This document shows, piece by piece, positions 1-7,213 of a stretch of DNA of 10,062 nt; within the stretch, counting starts at the first letter, position 1; the number at the start of each line of letters is the position of its first letter. The notes below the pieces were generated by a model. That model made no database searches. It worked only from the letters and a program-made list of their open reading frames with translations, and was not told where the DNA came from. Made by a program: the position numbers and the translations under genes. This stretch comes from an uncultured Oscillospiraceae bacterium. Its GTDB lineage: Bacteria; Bacillota; Clostridia; Oscillospirales; Oscillospiraceae. The stretch spans positions 1 to 10,062 of the forward strand of contig CAKTGW010000008.1 of assembly GCA_934561725.1 (NCBI GenBank). The letters run 5' to 3'.

Positions 1-102
1 GGTCACGCCCTCGGAATCCACCCATTTGATCTCCACGCTGACGTCGTTTTCAATGCCGCCGTGGGTGAGGGCCTCCACCACGCTCAGATAAGCGTCGTGC
101 AG
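1..102 (-). other. pyrG: CTP synthase (PyrG) fragment joined in frame to mutL
   Basis: Read on the minus strand in the mutL frame, this stretch encodes [20 protein letters not shown] followed by [14 protein letters not shown]. That is the start of the glutamine-amidotransferase domain of CTP synthase, where the family reads [19 protein letters not shown]. MutL has no such segment. The sequence shared by both families is LVGKY, encoded at 109-123, possibly extending through P-A to 103. The crossover therefore lies at about 97-123. PyrG amidates UTP to CTP, but only about 34 residues are present and there is no start, so no function is implied here. A misjoin at a short shared word near a contig end is the simplest explanation. 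A real recombination event is less likely. Confidence 0.88.
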
Positions 103-951
103 GGCGGGATATTTGCCCACCAGAAGTGTGTTTTTATAAGCGTTTTCCAGTGCGGTCTGCATGGTCAGGGAACGGATCCACCGGCCGTTTACAAAGAAAA
201 ACTGCCCGGTACGGTTGCCTCGTCCGCCTCTGGGAGAGGAGACAAAGCCGGAGACGGAGATCCCGTCCTGTTCGCCGGAGCAGGGCAGCATACCGGCTGC
301 GTTTTCCCGGCCCAGGACTGCATAGCTGGCAGAAAGCAGCTTGCCATCACCGGGAGTAAAAAATTCCTCCCGTCCGTCCCGCAGACAGCGGATAGAAACC
401 TCCGGATGAGCCAGAGCACAGCGGATGGCAACGGCCACACATTGGGCACCCTCGGCCCGGTCGCTCTTCATGAATTTCAGACGGGCGGGTGTGTTGTAGA
501 ACAGGTCACGCACGGTCATTACAGAGCCGCGGGGACAGCCCGTGGGGCGCATGTATTGGATATCTCCGGCTTCCAGAGACATCTCAATGCCCTCGGCGGC
601 GGATTTTTCCCGTGTGGTCAGCTCAATGCGGGATACGGAAGAGATAGCGGCAAGAGCCTCACCGCGAAAGCCCAGTGTGCCGATGGCCTCAAGTCCGTGC
701 TCGTCACGGAGCTTGCTGGTAGCATGGCGCAGAAAGCAGACGCCGGCATCCTCCGGCGACATGCCGCAGCCATCGTCCGTAATGCGGATAAAGGTCAGTC
801 CCCCGCGCTGAAGCTCAATGGTGATGTTTCCGGCACCAGCGTCTATGGAGTTTTCCGTAAGCTCCTTGACCACAGATGCAGGGCGCTCTACCACCTCTCC
901 GGCGGCGATCAGATCGGCTACGTGCGGGGACAGAATATTGATAACAGGCAT
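1..951 (-). CDS. mutL: DNA mismatch repair protein MutL, N-terminal part only, running into a foreign tail
   Basis: MutL is the GHKL ATPase that links MutS mismatch recognition to downstream excision. The start is ATG at 949-951, with AGGAGA at 958-963 (6-nt spacing). Visible GHKL motifs are [24 protein letters not shown] (about residues 16-39, with E30 and N34 in the ATP/Mg site; written here only as a span), DDGCGM (59-64), and TLGFRGEAL (92-100). They are followed by DLFYNTPAR and the transducer-domain NGRWIRSL segment. Residues 1 to about 283 are ordinary MutL. After LVGKYPA the reading frame stays open, but the sequence becomes PyrG-like instead of reaching the expected VDVNVHPxKxEVRF motif. 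The C-terminal dimerisation/endonuclease domain is absent from the window. The gene is divergent from miaB-mutS. In many Clostridia mutL follows mutS on the same strand, so this arrangement is less usual. The MutL call is certain; the 3' end is not trustworthy. Confidence 0.93.
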   Translation of the reverse strand, partial: MPVINILSPHVADLIAAGEVVERPASVVKELTENSIDAGAGNITIELQRGGLTFIRITDDGCGMSPEDAGVCFLRHATSKLRDEHGLEAIGTLGFRGEALAAISSVSRIELTTREKSAAEGIEMSLEAGDIQYMRPTGCPRGSVMTVRDLFYNTPARLKFMKSDRAEGAQCVAVAIRCALAHPEVSIRCLRDGREEFFTPGDGKLLSASYAVLGRENAAGMLPCSGEQDGISVSGFVSSPRGGRGNRTGQFFFVNGRWIRSLTMQTALENAYKNTLLVGKYPALHDAYLSVVEALTHGGIENDVSVEIKWVDSEGVT

Positions 952-990
952 GGCGTCTCTCCTGAACTGATTAGTCTTGTATAGTTCTGC

Positions 991-996
991 ATTATA
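991..996 (-). promoter_or_regulatory. Probable -10 element of the mutL promoter
   Basis: The minus strand reads TATAAT, a perfect sigma-A -10 box, 40 nt upstream of the mutL start. At 17-nt spacing the -35 position (1014-1019) reads TAGAAT, a weak match to TTGACA. This -35 position lies within the spacer of the divergent miaB promoter, so the two promoters overlap. The AT-rich island stands out from the surrounding GC-rich coding sequence. Confidence 0.55.
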
Positions 997-1007
997 TAAC
1001 AAAATCA

Positions 1008-1036
1008 TTGTAAATTCTACATAAAAATGTTAAAAT
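1008..1036 (+). promoter_or_regulatory. Probable sigma-A promoter of the miaB-mutS operon
   Basis: A -35 box TTGTAA (1008-1013, 4/6 match) and a -10 box TAAAAT (1031-1036, 5/6 match) are separated by exactly 17 nt. Transcription would begin near 1043, leaving a leader of about 28 nt before the ATG. The ribosome binding site AAGGAG is at 1059-1064, 6 nt before the start. No riboswitch or attenuator fits in so short a leader. Confidence 0.65.
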
Positions 1037-1070
1037 AAAACCTAACGCTTTAGATTTCAAGGAGTCTTTT

Positions 1071-2486
1071 ATGAGTTATAAACGTGTGGAGATAGAGCCG
1101 GAGAAGATAAACAATGAGCTGGAGATCTGCCGCCGCATCCGGGAGGCAAACCGGCAGAACGGCCGCCGGATGCTGGCAATGGTGGATACCTACGGCTGCC
1201 AGCAGAATGAAGCGGATTCCCAGCGCCTGCGGGGCTATTTGCAGGAGATGGGCTATGCTTTTACGGAGAATGAGGCAGAGGCGGATGTGATCGTGATCAA
1301 CACCTGCGCCGTGCGTGAGCATGCGGTGCAACGCGTGCTGGGCAACGTGGGTGCACTGACCCACACCAAGCGGAAAAAGCCGGAGCAGATCATTGCCCTG
1401 TGCGGCTGCGCCGTACAGCAGGAATCCGTAGCAAAAAAGGTGCGTGAATCCTACAGGCATGTGGACCTGGTGTTCGGCCCCCACGAGCTGTGGCGCTTCC
1501 CGGAGTTTATGGAAAAGATCCTGACGGAGCGGGGGCGCATTTTTGCCACTGACACTGAGGATGGCAGTATTGCCGAGGGCATTCCGGTCCGCCGGGAGGG
1601 CGGCGTGAAGGCCTGGCTCAGCATTATGTATGGCTGCAACAACTTCTGCTCCTACTGCATCGTTCCCTATGTCCGCGGCCGTGAGCGCTCCAGATGGCCG
1701 GAGGAGATCCTGAGCGAGGCCCGGCAGCTGGTGGCAGAGGGCTATAAGGACATCACTCTGCTGGGACAGAATGTGAATTCCTATGGACGCGATCTGGATA
1801 TTGACGTGGATTTTGCGGATCTGCTGCGCAGGATCAATGACATTCCCGGAGAATTTGTCATTCGCTTTATGACCAGCCATCCCAAGGATGCCACGGAGAA
1901 GCTGTTCAGGACCATGGCCGAGTGCGAGAAGGTAGAGCGGCATATCCATCTGCCCGTTCAGGCGGGCAACGACCGCGTACTGCGGGCAATGAACCGGGTC
2001 TATACCAGTGAGCACTATCTGTCTCTGGTGGATATGGCCCGTGCGCTCATGCCGGATCTGGTGTTGACGACGGATATTATTGTGGGCTTCCCCGGTGAGA
2101 CGGATGAGGAGTTTGAGGATACGCTGAAGCTGGTGGAGCGTGTGCGGTACGACGCCATGTTTACCTTTATTTACTCTCCCCGGGAGGGAACGCCTGCGGC
2201 CCGCATGCCGGACAGCGCCACCCGGGCGGACAAGCAGCGCCGCTTTGACCGGCTGCTGGAGCTGGCCAACCGCATTTCCGAGGAGAAGCATGCGGCATAT
2301 CTGGGCAAAACGGTCCGTGTCCTGGTGGACGGCGAGAGCGGGGATGCCCGCTATAATCTGACCAGCCGCACCCGGGGCGGAAGACTGGTGCACCTGCATG
2401 GCGATAAAAGCCTGATCGGCTCTTTCGCTGACGCAAAGATCGAAGAGACCAGAACATGGGCGCTGTTCGGCAGCGCTGTTGAGTGA
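1071..2486 (+). CDS. miaB: tRNA-2-methylthio-N6-dimethylallyladenosine-37 synthase MiaB
   Basis: This is a radical-SAM methylthiotransferase that converts i6A37 to ms2i6A37 in tRNAs reading UNN codons, stabilising codon-anticodon pairing. At 471 residues it has the usual length. The N-terminal UPF0004 domain carries the three auxiliary [4Fe-4S] cysteines C43, C79 and C113, with the family spacing. The radical-SAM motif CNNFCSYC supplies C189, C193 and C196, inside the MiaB hallmark IMYGCNNFCSYCIVPYVRG. ITLLGQNVNSYG, RFMTSHPKD, HIHLPVQAGN and DIIVGFPGET follow in family order, and a C-terminal TRAM RNA-binding domain spans about 405-471. A longer N-terminal extension rich in charged residues (1-35) is typical of Clostridia. 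It is the first gene of the miaB-mutS-protease run, with a 32-nt gap to mutS. Related enzymes MtaB and RimO are less likely, given the CNNFCSYCIVPYVRGRE string. Confidence 0.96.
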   Translation: MSYKRVEIEPEKINNELEICRRIREANRQNGRRMLAMVDTYGCQQNEADSQRLRGYLQEMGYAFTENEAEADVIVINTCAVREHAVQRVLGNVGALTHTKRKKPEQIIALCGCAVQQESVAKKVRESYRHVDLVFGPHELWRFPEFMEKILTERGRIFATDTEDGSIAEGIPVRREGGVKAWLSIMYGCNNFCSYCIVPYVRGRERSRWPEEILSEARQLVAEGYKDITLLGQNVNSYGRDLDIDVDFADLLRRINDIPGEFVIRFMTSHPKDATEKLFRTMAECEKVERHIHLPVQAGNDRVLRAMNRVYTSEHYLSLVDMARALMPDLVLTTDIIVGFPGETDEEFEDTLKLVERVRYDAMFTFIYSPREGTPAARMPDSATRADKQRRFDRLLELANRISEEKHAAYLGKTVRVLVDGESGDARYNLTSRTRGGRLVHLHGDKSLIGSFADAKIEETRTWALFGSAVE

Positions 2487-2518
2487 TCTGCGGAAAATAA
2501 CGAACAGGAGGCTTTTTC

Positions 2519-4987
2519 ATGGCAGAGCTTACGCCCATGCGAAAGCAGTATAATGAAATAAAAAAACAGCATCAGGATTGCCTGCTGTTTTTCCGGTTGG
2601 GCGATTTTTATGAGATGTTTGACGAGGATGCCGTTGTGGCCTCCCGCGAGCTGGAGCTGGCGCTGACGACCCGGGACAGGGGAAAGCCAGAGGAGGAACG
2701 CACGCCCATGTGCGGTGTGCCCTATCATTCCTGCGAGGCGTATATCGGCCGGTTGATCGCTAAAGGCTACAAAGTGGCGATCTGTGACCAGCTGGAGGAT
2801 CCGCGGGAAGCCAAGGGCATTGTGGACCGCGGCGTGATCCGCATCATCACTCCCGGAACGGTGACGGAAAGTAGTATGCTGGAAGAGGGAAAATCCAACT
2901 ATCTGGCGTCAATTTTCCTGGAGGGAGACAAGGGAGCGGCGGCGTTCTGTGATATATCCACAGGCGAATTCTGTCTGGCGAGCTTTGAGCAGTCGGCTGT
3001 GGGACATATCATTAACGAGCTGGGGCGGTTCGCACCCAGAGAGGCTGTGCTCAGTGCGGGAGCCGCAGACGAGCAGGTCATCTGTGATTTCCTGCGGCTG
3101 CGCCTGTCTGCCATGCAGGAGGCCGATGCAGGGCGCTTTGATTACATGCAGGGTGCTGCCGCAGTGTGTGAGCAGTTTGAGGTCAAGAGCATTGACGAGC
3201 TGGGATTGGCCGATACACCGGCGGCGGTGTGCGCCGCCGGCGCGCTGCTGCGCTATATTCACGATACGCAGAAGAACGGCTGTGCCCACATCCGCGCTAT
3301 GGATGTATTTACAGCCGGCCGGTTTATGGAGCTGGACTACACCACCCGCCGCAATTTGGAGCTGACAGAGAATCTGCGTTCCGGTGAGAAAAAGGATACG
3401 CTGCTCTCTGTTCTGGACAGGACAAAGACGCCGATGGGCGGACGTGAAATGCGGGCATGGATCAACCGGCCGCTGGTATCGCCCATGGCTATCCGCGCGC
3501 GGCTGGCTGCTGTGAGTGAACTCCACGGCGACAATGTGCTCCGCGGTGAGCTGATCGAGTGCCTGCGCAAGGTCGGGGATATGCAGCGGATCATGAGCCG
3601 TATTATTTACGGCACGGCCAACGCCCGGGATCTGCATTCGTTGGGCGGCTTCACCGCCGTCCTGCCGGAGATCGTTCTGCTGCTGCAGAATGCCCGGGCT
3701 CCCATGCTGCGCCAGATCCACGATATGGAGACGCTCTCGGCCATAACAACGTCTATCCGGAATGCTATCTGCGACGATCCGCCCTTTTCTGTCCGGGAAG
3801 GCGGCATGATCCGCACCGGATTTGATGAACAGCTGGATTACCTGCGCTCTGTGCGGGACAACGGGACCAAAATGATCTCCGAGCTGGAGCAGCGGGAGCG
3901 GGAGCGCACCGGCATCAAAAAATTGAAGATCGGCTATAACCGGGTCTTTGGATATTATATTGACGTGCCGCGGTCGGCTGCTCAGGGCGCTTTGCCGGAG
4001 GACTATATACGCAAGCAGACGCTGGTGAGCAACGAGCGGTACTTTACCCAGGAGCTCAAGGAACTGGAGAACAGCCTGCTCACGGCCAAGGATCGGATCG
4101 GGGATCTGGAATACCGCTTTTTCACCCAGGTGCGGGATGACATTGCCGCACAGGTGGAGCGGGTGCAGGCCTCTGCCGCCCGGGTGGCGGAGCTGGATGT
4201 GCTGTGCTCTCTTGCCGAGGTGGCCGTGCGCAATCAGTACTGCGAGCCTCAGGTGGATCTCAGCCGGAGTATCCATATTACGGAGGGGCGGCATCCCGTT
4301 GTAGAGGCCGCACAGAAGAATACCCGCTTTGTGCCGAATGATGTGCACCTGGGTGAAACCGAAGGGCGGGTGGCCATTATCACCGGCCCCAACATGGCCG
4401 GTAAAAGCACCTTTATGGTCGAGATGAACGAGATGGCTGCGATCCTGAAAAACGCCACAAACCAGAGCCTGCTGATCCTGGACGAGATCGGACGGGGAAC
4501 CAGTACATATGACGGAATGGCGATCGCCCGCGCGGTTCTTGAGCATTGTGCGGACCGGAAAAAGCTGGGCGCCAAGACCATGTTTGCCACGCACTATCAT
4601 GAGTTGAGCGCGCTGGAGGGTGTGCTGGAGGGCGTGCGCAACTATAATATTTCCGCGAAAAAACAGGACGGTAATCTGATTTTTCTGCGCAAGATCCTGC
4701 CCGGCGCGGCGGATGACAGCTATGGCATTGAGGTGGCCAAGCTGGCCGGACTGCCGGAGGGGATCATCCGCAGCGCAAAGCGCTATCTCCGCCAGCTGGA
4801 GGCTGCGGCGCCCAAGCAGGAGCTTGCGGCAGAACTGCCGGAGGAGGATGAGCAGATCAGCCTGATACAGGTGAGCTCGTCCGCGCTGGCAGAGAAATTG
4901 AAAAATTTGCAGCTGGATACACTTACGCCCCTTGAGGCACTGAATACGCTCTATGCCCTGAAAAAGGAGGCGGAGACAACGTCTTGA
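2519..4987 (+). CDS. mutS: DNA mismatch repair ATPase MutS with an internal deletion in the ATPase domain
   Basis: MutS binds mismatches and insertion loops, then recruits MutL. The start is ATG at 2519, with AGGAGG at 2506-2511. The mismatch-reading Phe-x-Glu is present in GDFYEMF (F30, E32). Connector, core and clamp regions (about 120-550) look complete. The ATPase domain has Walker A GPNMAGKST (K629), Walker B LLILDEIGRG (D655, E656) and FATHYHE. Between GKST and FMVEMNEM the family normally has about 45-47 more residues: the Walker A helix, the IGxxDRIFTRxGAxDDL strand/loop and the LAxGQST signature. Here GKST runs straight into FMVEMNEMA. Length is 822, against about 869 if restored. 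The frame is intact, but ATP binding and hydrolysis would be expected to fail. This is either a real in-frame deletion or an assembly collapse. The stop overlaps the next start. Confidence 0.94.
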   Translation: MAELTPMRKQYNEIKKQHQDCLLFFRLGDFYEMFDEDAVVASRELELALTTRDRGKPEEERTPMCGVPYHSCEAYIGRLIAKGYKVAICDQLEDPREAKGIVDRGVIRIITPGTVTESSMLEEGKSNYLASIFLEGDKGAAAFCDISTGEFCLASFEQSAVGHIINELGRFAPREAVLSAGAADEQVICDFLRLRLSAMQEADAGRFDYMQGAAAVCEQFEVKSIDELGLADTPAAVCAAGALLRYIHDTQKNGCAHIRAMDVFTAGRFMELDYTTRRNLELTENLRSGEKKDTLLSVLDRTKTPMGGREMRAWINRPLVSPMAIRARLAAVSELHGDNVLRGELIECLRKVGDMQRIMSRIIYGTANARDLHSLGGFTAVLPEIVLLLQNARAPMLRQIHDMETLSAITTSIRNAICDDPPFSVREGGMIRTGFDEQLDYLRSVRDNGTKMISELEQRERERTGIKKLKIGYNRVFGYYIDVPRSAAQGALPEDYIRKQTLVSNERYFTQELKELENSLLTAKDRIGDLEYRFFTQVRDDIAAQVERVQASAARVAELDVLCSLAEVAVRNQYCEPQVDLSRSIHITEGRHPVVEAAQKNTRFVPNDVHLGETEGRVAIITGPNMAGKSTFMVEMNEMAAILKNATNQSLLILDEIGRGTSTYDGMAIARAVLEHCADRKKLGAKTMFATHYHELSALEGVLEGVRNYNISAKKQDGNLIFLRKILPGAADDSYGIEVAKLAGLPEGIIRSAKRYLRQLEAAAPKQELAAELPEEDEQISLIQVSSSALAEKLKNLQLDTLTPLEALNTLYALKKEAETTS

Positions 4988-5685
4988 AGATCCCTTTTCA
5001 CTTCACAATGACCAAAAAGATCCACATGAGCCTGCTTGCCTGCCTGCTCATGTACACCATAGGCTTTCCGCTGCTGGTAGACTGGCACGCGGCCAATTGG
5101 CCCGGTGCGGTCACGCCGCTGCAATATAATGTATTTTATCTGCTGAGCTCATTTACAGTGGTGCTGCTTGTCAGCTGGCGTTATCTGCGTGCGGAATTTG
5201 ATACGCTGATGGATCGCAAGCTCCTGTGCATTGTTACCTTGATCCAGGGCTATTTTATCTACCTGGTACTGAATTATCTGCTGCTTCTGGCTATTGTCCT
5301 GGTAACCGGGGGAGAGATCAACTGGGTCAATCCGAACAATGAAACGATCGTGGGGCTGGCGGAGGAGGACGTATACCGGGTCCTGTGCCTGACCGTATTT
5401 CTGGCACCGGTGGTAGAGGAGGTGCTCTTCCGGGGCGTGATCTTCGGCTGGCTCCGGGAGCGGGACAGGGCGGCGGCCTATATTGCAGCGATGACTCTGT
5501 TTGCCGTGCTGCATGTATGGCAGTATGCCGTCTCCGGACAGGATCTGAGCGTTCTGCTCTATGCGTTGGACTATCTGCCTGCGGGCTTTGTACTGGCCTG
5601 GTGCTATGACCACAGCGGCAGCCTGTGGACCAGCATCTTTTTCCATATGGCGGTCAATCTGACCGCTTTGATGACGGTCTATTAA
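4984..5685 (+). CDS. CPBP-family (CAAX-protease/bacteriocin-processing-like) intramembrane metalloprotease
   Basis: A 233-residue membrane protein with the three CPBP (Abi) motifs in order: EEVLFRG (E145, E146, R150), FAVLH (F173, H177) and HMAVN (H221, N225). These supply the predicted metal and catalytic residues. Hydrophobic segments lie near 16-32, 47-65, 82-108, 131-143, 163-177, 187-205 and 215-232. In bacteria the family includes bacteriocin self-immunity and processing proteins, and most members have no known substrate. The start chosen is TTG at 4984, overlapping the mutS stop as TTGA. AGGAGG at 4965-4970 lies inside the mutS end, but its 13-nt spacing is long. In-frame ATG 5008 is an alternative with no good ribosome binding site, so coupling to mutS translation is inferred. 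No toxin or bacteriocin gene is nearby, so an immunity role is not supported here. Confidence 0.88.
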   Translation: MKIPFHFTMTKKIHMSLLACLLMYTIGFPLLVDWHAANWPGAVTPLQYNVFYLLSSFTVVLLVSWRYLRAEFDTLMDRKLLCIVTLIQGYFIYLVLNYLLLLAIVLVTGGEINWVNPNNETIVGLAEEDVYRVLCLTVFLAPVVEEVLFRGVIFGWLRERDRAAAYIAAMTLFAVLHVWQYAVSGQDLSVLLYALDYLPAGFVLAWCYDHSGSLWTSIFFHMAVNLTALMTVY

Positions 5686-5730
5686 AATTAAACCGGAAGC
5701 TGTTTAAAGCTCCCTTTGGACTCAAGCTGA

Positions 5731-5773
5731 AAAGCAGCCTCCCCTGTCTGTTCAAGACAGGGGAGGCTGCTTT
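5731..5773. terminator. Strong bidirectional intrinsic terminator between convergent operons
   Basis: A perfect 19-bp stem (5731-5749 pairs with 5755-5773) closes a 5-nt loop, GTTCA. The core is GC-rich (GCAGCCTCCCCTGTCT) and the stem ends in A-U pairs. The plus strand continues as TTTGTTATT and the minus strand as TTTTCAG. It lies 45 nt after the CPBP protease stop and directly beside the stop codon of the convergent MerR-RDD gene (5775-5777), so it can end transcription from both sides. Confidence 0.93.
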
Positions 5774-5774
5774 G

Positions 5775-7181
5775 TTATTCCAGCTCCATGGAGAAATGAT
5801 ATATAAAGTGCTGTGCTTCACCCTCTGCGGGAACAAGGACGCCGCCAATGTCCAGATAGCCGGAGTGCTCCGCGGTACGGGTGATGTTCACACCGTTTAC
5901 CGAAACGGAAACGGCCTCAAAGGCGTTTTCGTCCATGAGGCGAAGTAGTTCAACAGTGCGGTCGCCCAAAGCAAACAGACCGTTCTGCGCCCGCACAAAG
6001 GACAAAATGCAGATATCCAGTTCATATCCCGGAAAGGGTGCCCATAAATCTGTGCCGCTGACGTCCATGTCGATGGACAGGCCGGTCATTTGTCCGTTGT
6101 GCTGCGTGTAGTGAAGCTCCGGAGGAGCGCCCCCGGCTATAGACAGACTAATGCTGTTGCTGTTATGGGGCACCCAGCTGCCGTCGCTGTCCAGTCGCAG
6201 ATCAGCGGCCAGCTGGTGATAGTCAGCCAGACGGTTGAAGTTTTCGGAGAACTCCGCAACGGTGAGCGGACCGCGGTGCAGGGGCACTTCTGCAGTCTGT
6301 ACACACAGCAGTGCAAAACCAAAAATGAGCAGCCAGCTGAATACATAGACGGCGATCCGCCGGGGGCGGGTATCCCGCAGGGTGAGCGTGCTCTCGTTTT
6401 CCCAGAGCAGCCCGCGTTCGGATATGCAGGCGTCAAAGCTCTTCCACAGCCGCCAGAGGCGGAGTATGGGAATGTTCATGCCCGCACCATAGGCCTGTGC
6501 GTTGAGAGTCCGCTCCAGCGCGGCGTACCAGCTGAGGCGGCCGCCCTCCGGATCCGACACGTGCAGGCCCAGAACGGCCTTGCCCGGTGTCGTGCCGAAA
6601 AAGTGCAGGGCGGCTGGCTCCAGAAGCAGGAGCAGAAACAGAACGGCAAACCAGTTCAGAAGCCAAAAGCTCGAATCCAGGGAGCTGATGTTCAGGTTCA
6701 GGGCCAGCAGGAGAAAAGCGCTCCAGAGCGCATTGCACAGGGCAAAATCCAGGAGCCGGGCAAAGAAGCGCCGGAAGGGCACCTGGAGCGGCTTGACTGC
6801 ATCGCTTTCCGGGAGCGGCGCATCCAGTATATCCAGATAGGGGAGCGCGTCCAGCGTATCCCAGCCGGCGCGGTCCTGACACAGCCGGCGGCAGACCTCG
6901 GCGCAGCGCTCCAGTCCAATGTGCTCCCGGACAAGGGCGTCCAGCCGCCGTTCCAGAGCTTCGGTCAAAGGCTCGCGGCCGGAACAGAGGGCGCGCAGCT
7001 CGTCCAGGGAAAGTCCCAGTGCACGCAGCAGACGGATCCGGCGAAGGCAGGTCAGATCGTGTTCGGAATAGTCGCGGTAGCCGTTGGGCAGCCGCTGAGG
7101 GGTAAGCAGACCCTCAGACTCATAAAAGCGGATATTGGCCCGCGTCAGACCAGAGCGTTCTTCAATTTCCTTAATGGTCAT
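5775..7181 (-). CDS. MerR-family HTH fused to an RDD membrane domain and a C-terminal predicted extracytoplasmic domain
   Basis: This 468-residue protein begins with a clear MerR winged-helix domain: MTIKEIEERSGLTRANIRFY, then ESEGLLTP, NGYRDYSEHD and LRALGLSLDEL (residues 1 to about 65). A helical, coiled-coil-like linker follows (about 72-105). An RDD domain spans about 136-270, with FRRFFARLLDFAL, hydrophobic stretches at 147-165 and 171-192, and GTTPGKAVLGLHV (196-208). A further membrane segment lies at about 276-294. Residues 295-468 form a soluble domain I do not recognise, probably outside the cell if there are three membrane passes. The start at 7179-7181 has AGGAGG at 7188-7193. The architecture suggests a one-component regulator that senses at the membrane and binds DNA. 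The ligand and the targets other than its own promoter are unknown. The known terms are MerR and RDD; the function is inference. Confidence 0.85.
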   Translation of the reverse strand: MTIKEIEERSGLTRANIRFYESEGLLTPQRLPNGYRDYSEHDLTCLRRIRLLRALGLSLDELRALCSGREPLTEALERRLDALVREHIGLERCAEVCRRLCQDRAGWDTLDALPYLDILDAPLPESDAVKPLQVPFRRFFARLLDFALCNALWSAFLLLALNLNISSLDSSFWLLNWFAVLFLLLLLEPAALHFFGTTPGKAVLGLHVSDPEGGRLSWYAALERTLNAQAYGAGMNIPILRLWRLWKSFDACISERGLLWENESTLTLRDTRPRRIAVYVFSWLLIFGFALLCVQTAEVPLHRGPLTVAEFSENFNRLADYHQLAADLRLDSDGSWVPHNSNSISLSIAGGAPPELHYTQHNGQMTGLSIDMDVSGTDLWAPFPGYELDICILSFVRAQNGLFALGDRTVELLRLMDENAFEAVSVSVNGVNITRTAEHSGYLDIGGVLVPAEGEAQHFIYHFSMELE

Positions 7182-7187
7182 AATGTT

Positions 7188-7193
7188 CCTCCT
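7188..7193 (-). promoter_or_regulatory. Ribosome binding site of the MerR-RDD gene
   Basis: The minus strand reads AAGGAGGAACATT before ATG. The full AGGAGG core is 6 nt from the start codon and fixes the start at 7179-7181. Confidence 0.85.
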
Positions 7194-7213
7194 TCCAGGG
7201 GAATTTCAAGGCC

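Noticed and set aside
61..984. Plus-strand open frame of 307 codons over mutL
   Set aside because: It begins in the PyrG-like tail and runs antisense through the GHKL motifs of mutL; no domain is visible.
1050..2399. Long antisense open frame (449 codons) opposite miaB
   Set aside because: It lies wholly over a textbook miaB, has low-complexity His/Leu-rich composition and no recognisable motif. It is an expected by-product of GC-rich codon use.
2909..4600. Long antisense open frame (563 codons) opposite mutS
   Set aside because: It mirrors mutS codons, has no ribosome binding site or family motif, and mutS is unmistakable on the other strand.
2519..4987. Possibility that the short MutS is a natural subfamily such as MutS2
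   Set aside because: The mismatch-reading FYE motif, the clamp region and MutS1-type flanks are all present, and MutS2 lacks the N-terminal domain. The shortage is confined to one point within the ATPase core.
4984..5685. CPBP protein as bacteriocin immunity in a toxin locus
   Set aside because: No small double-glycine peptide, ABC exporter or modification enzyme is visible nearby; the neighbours are repair genes.
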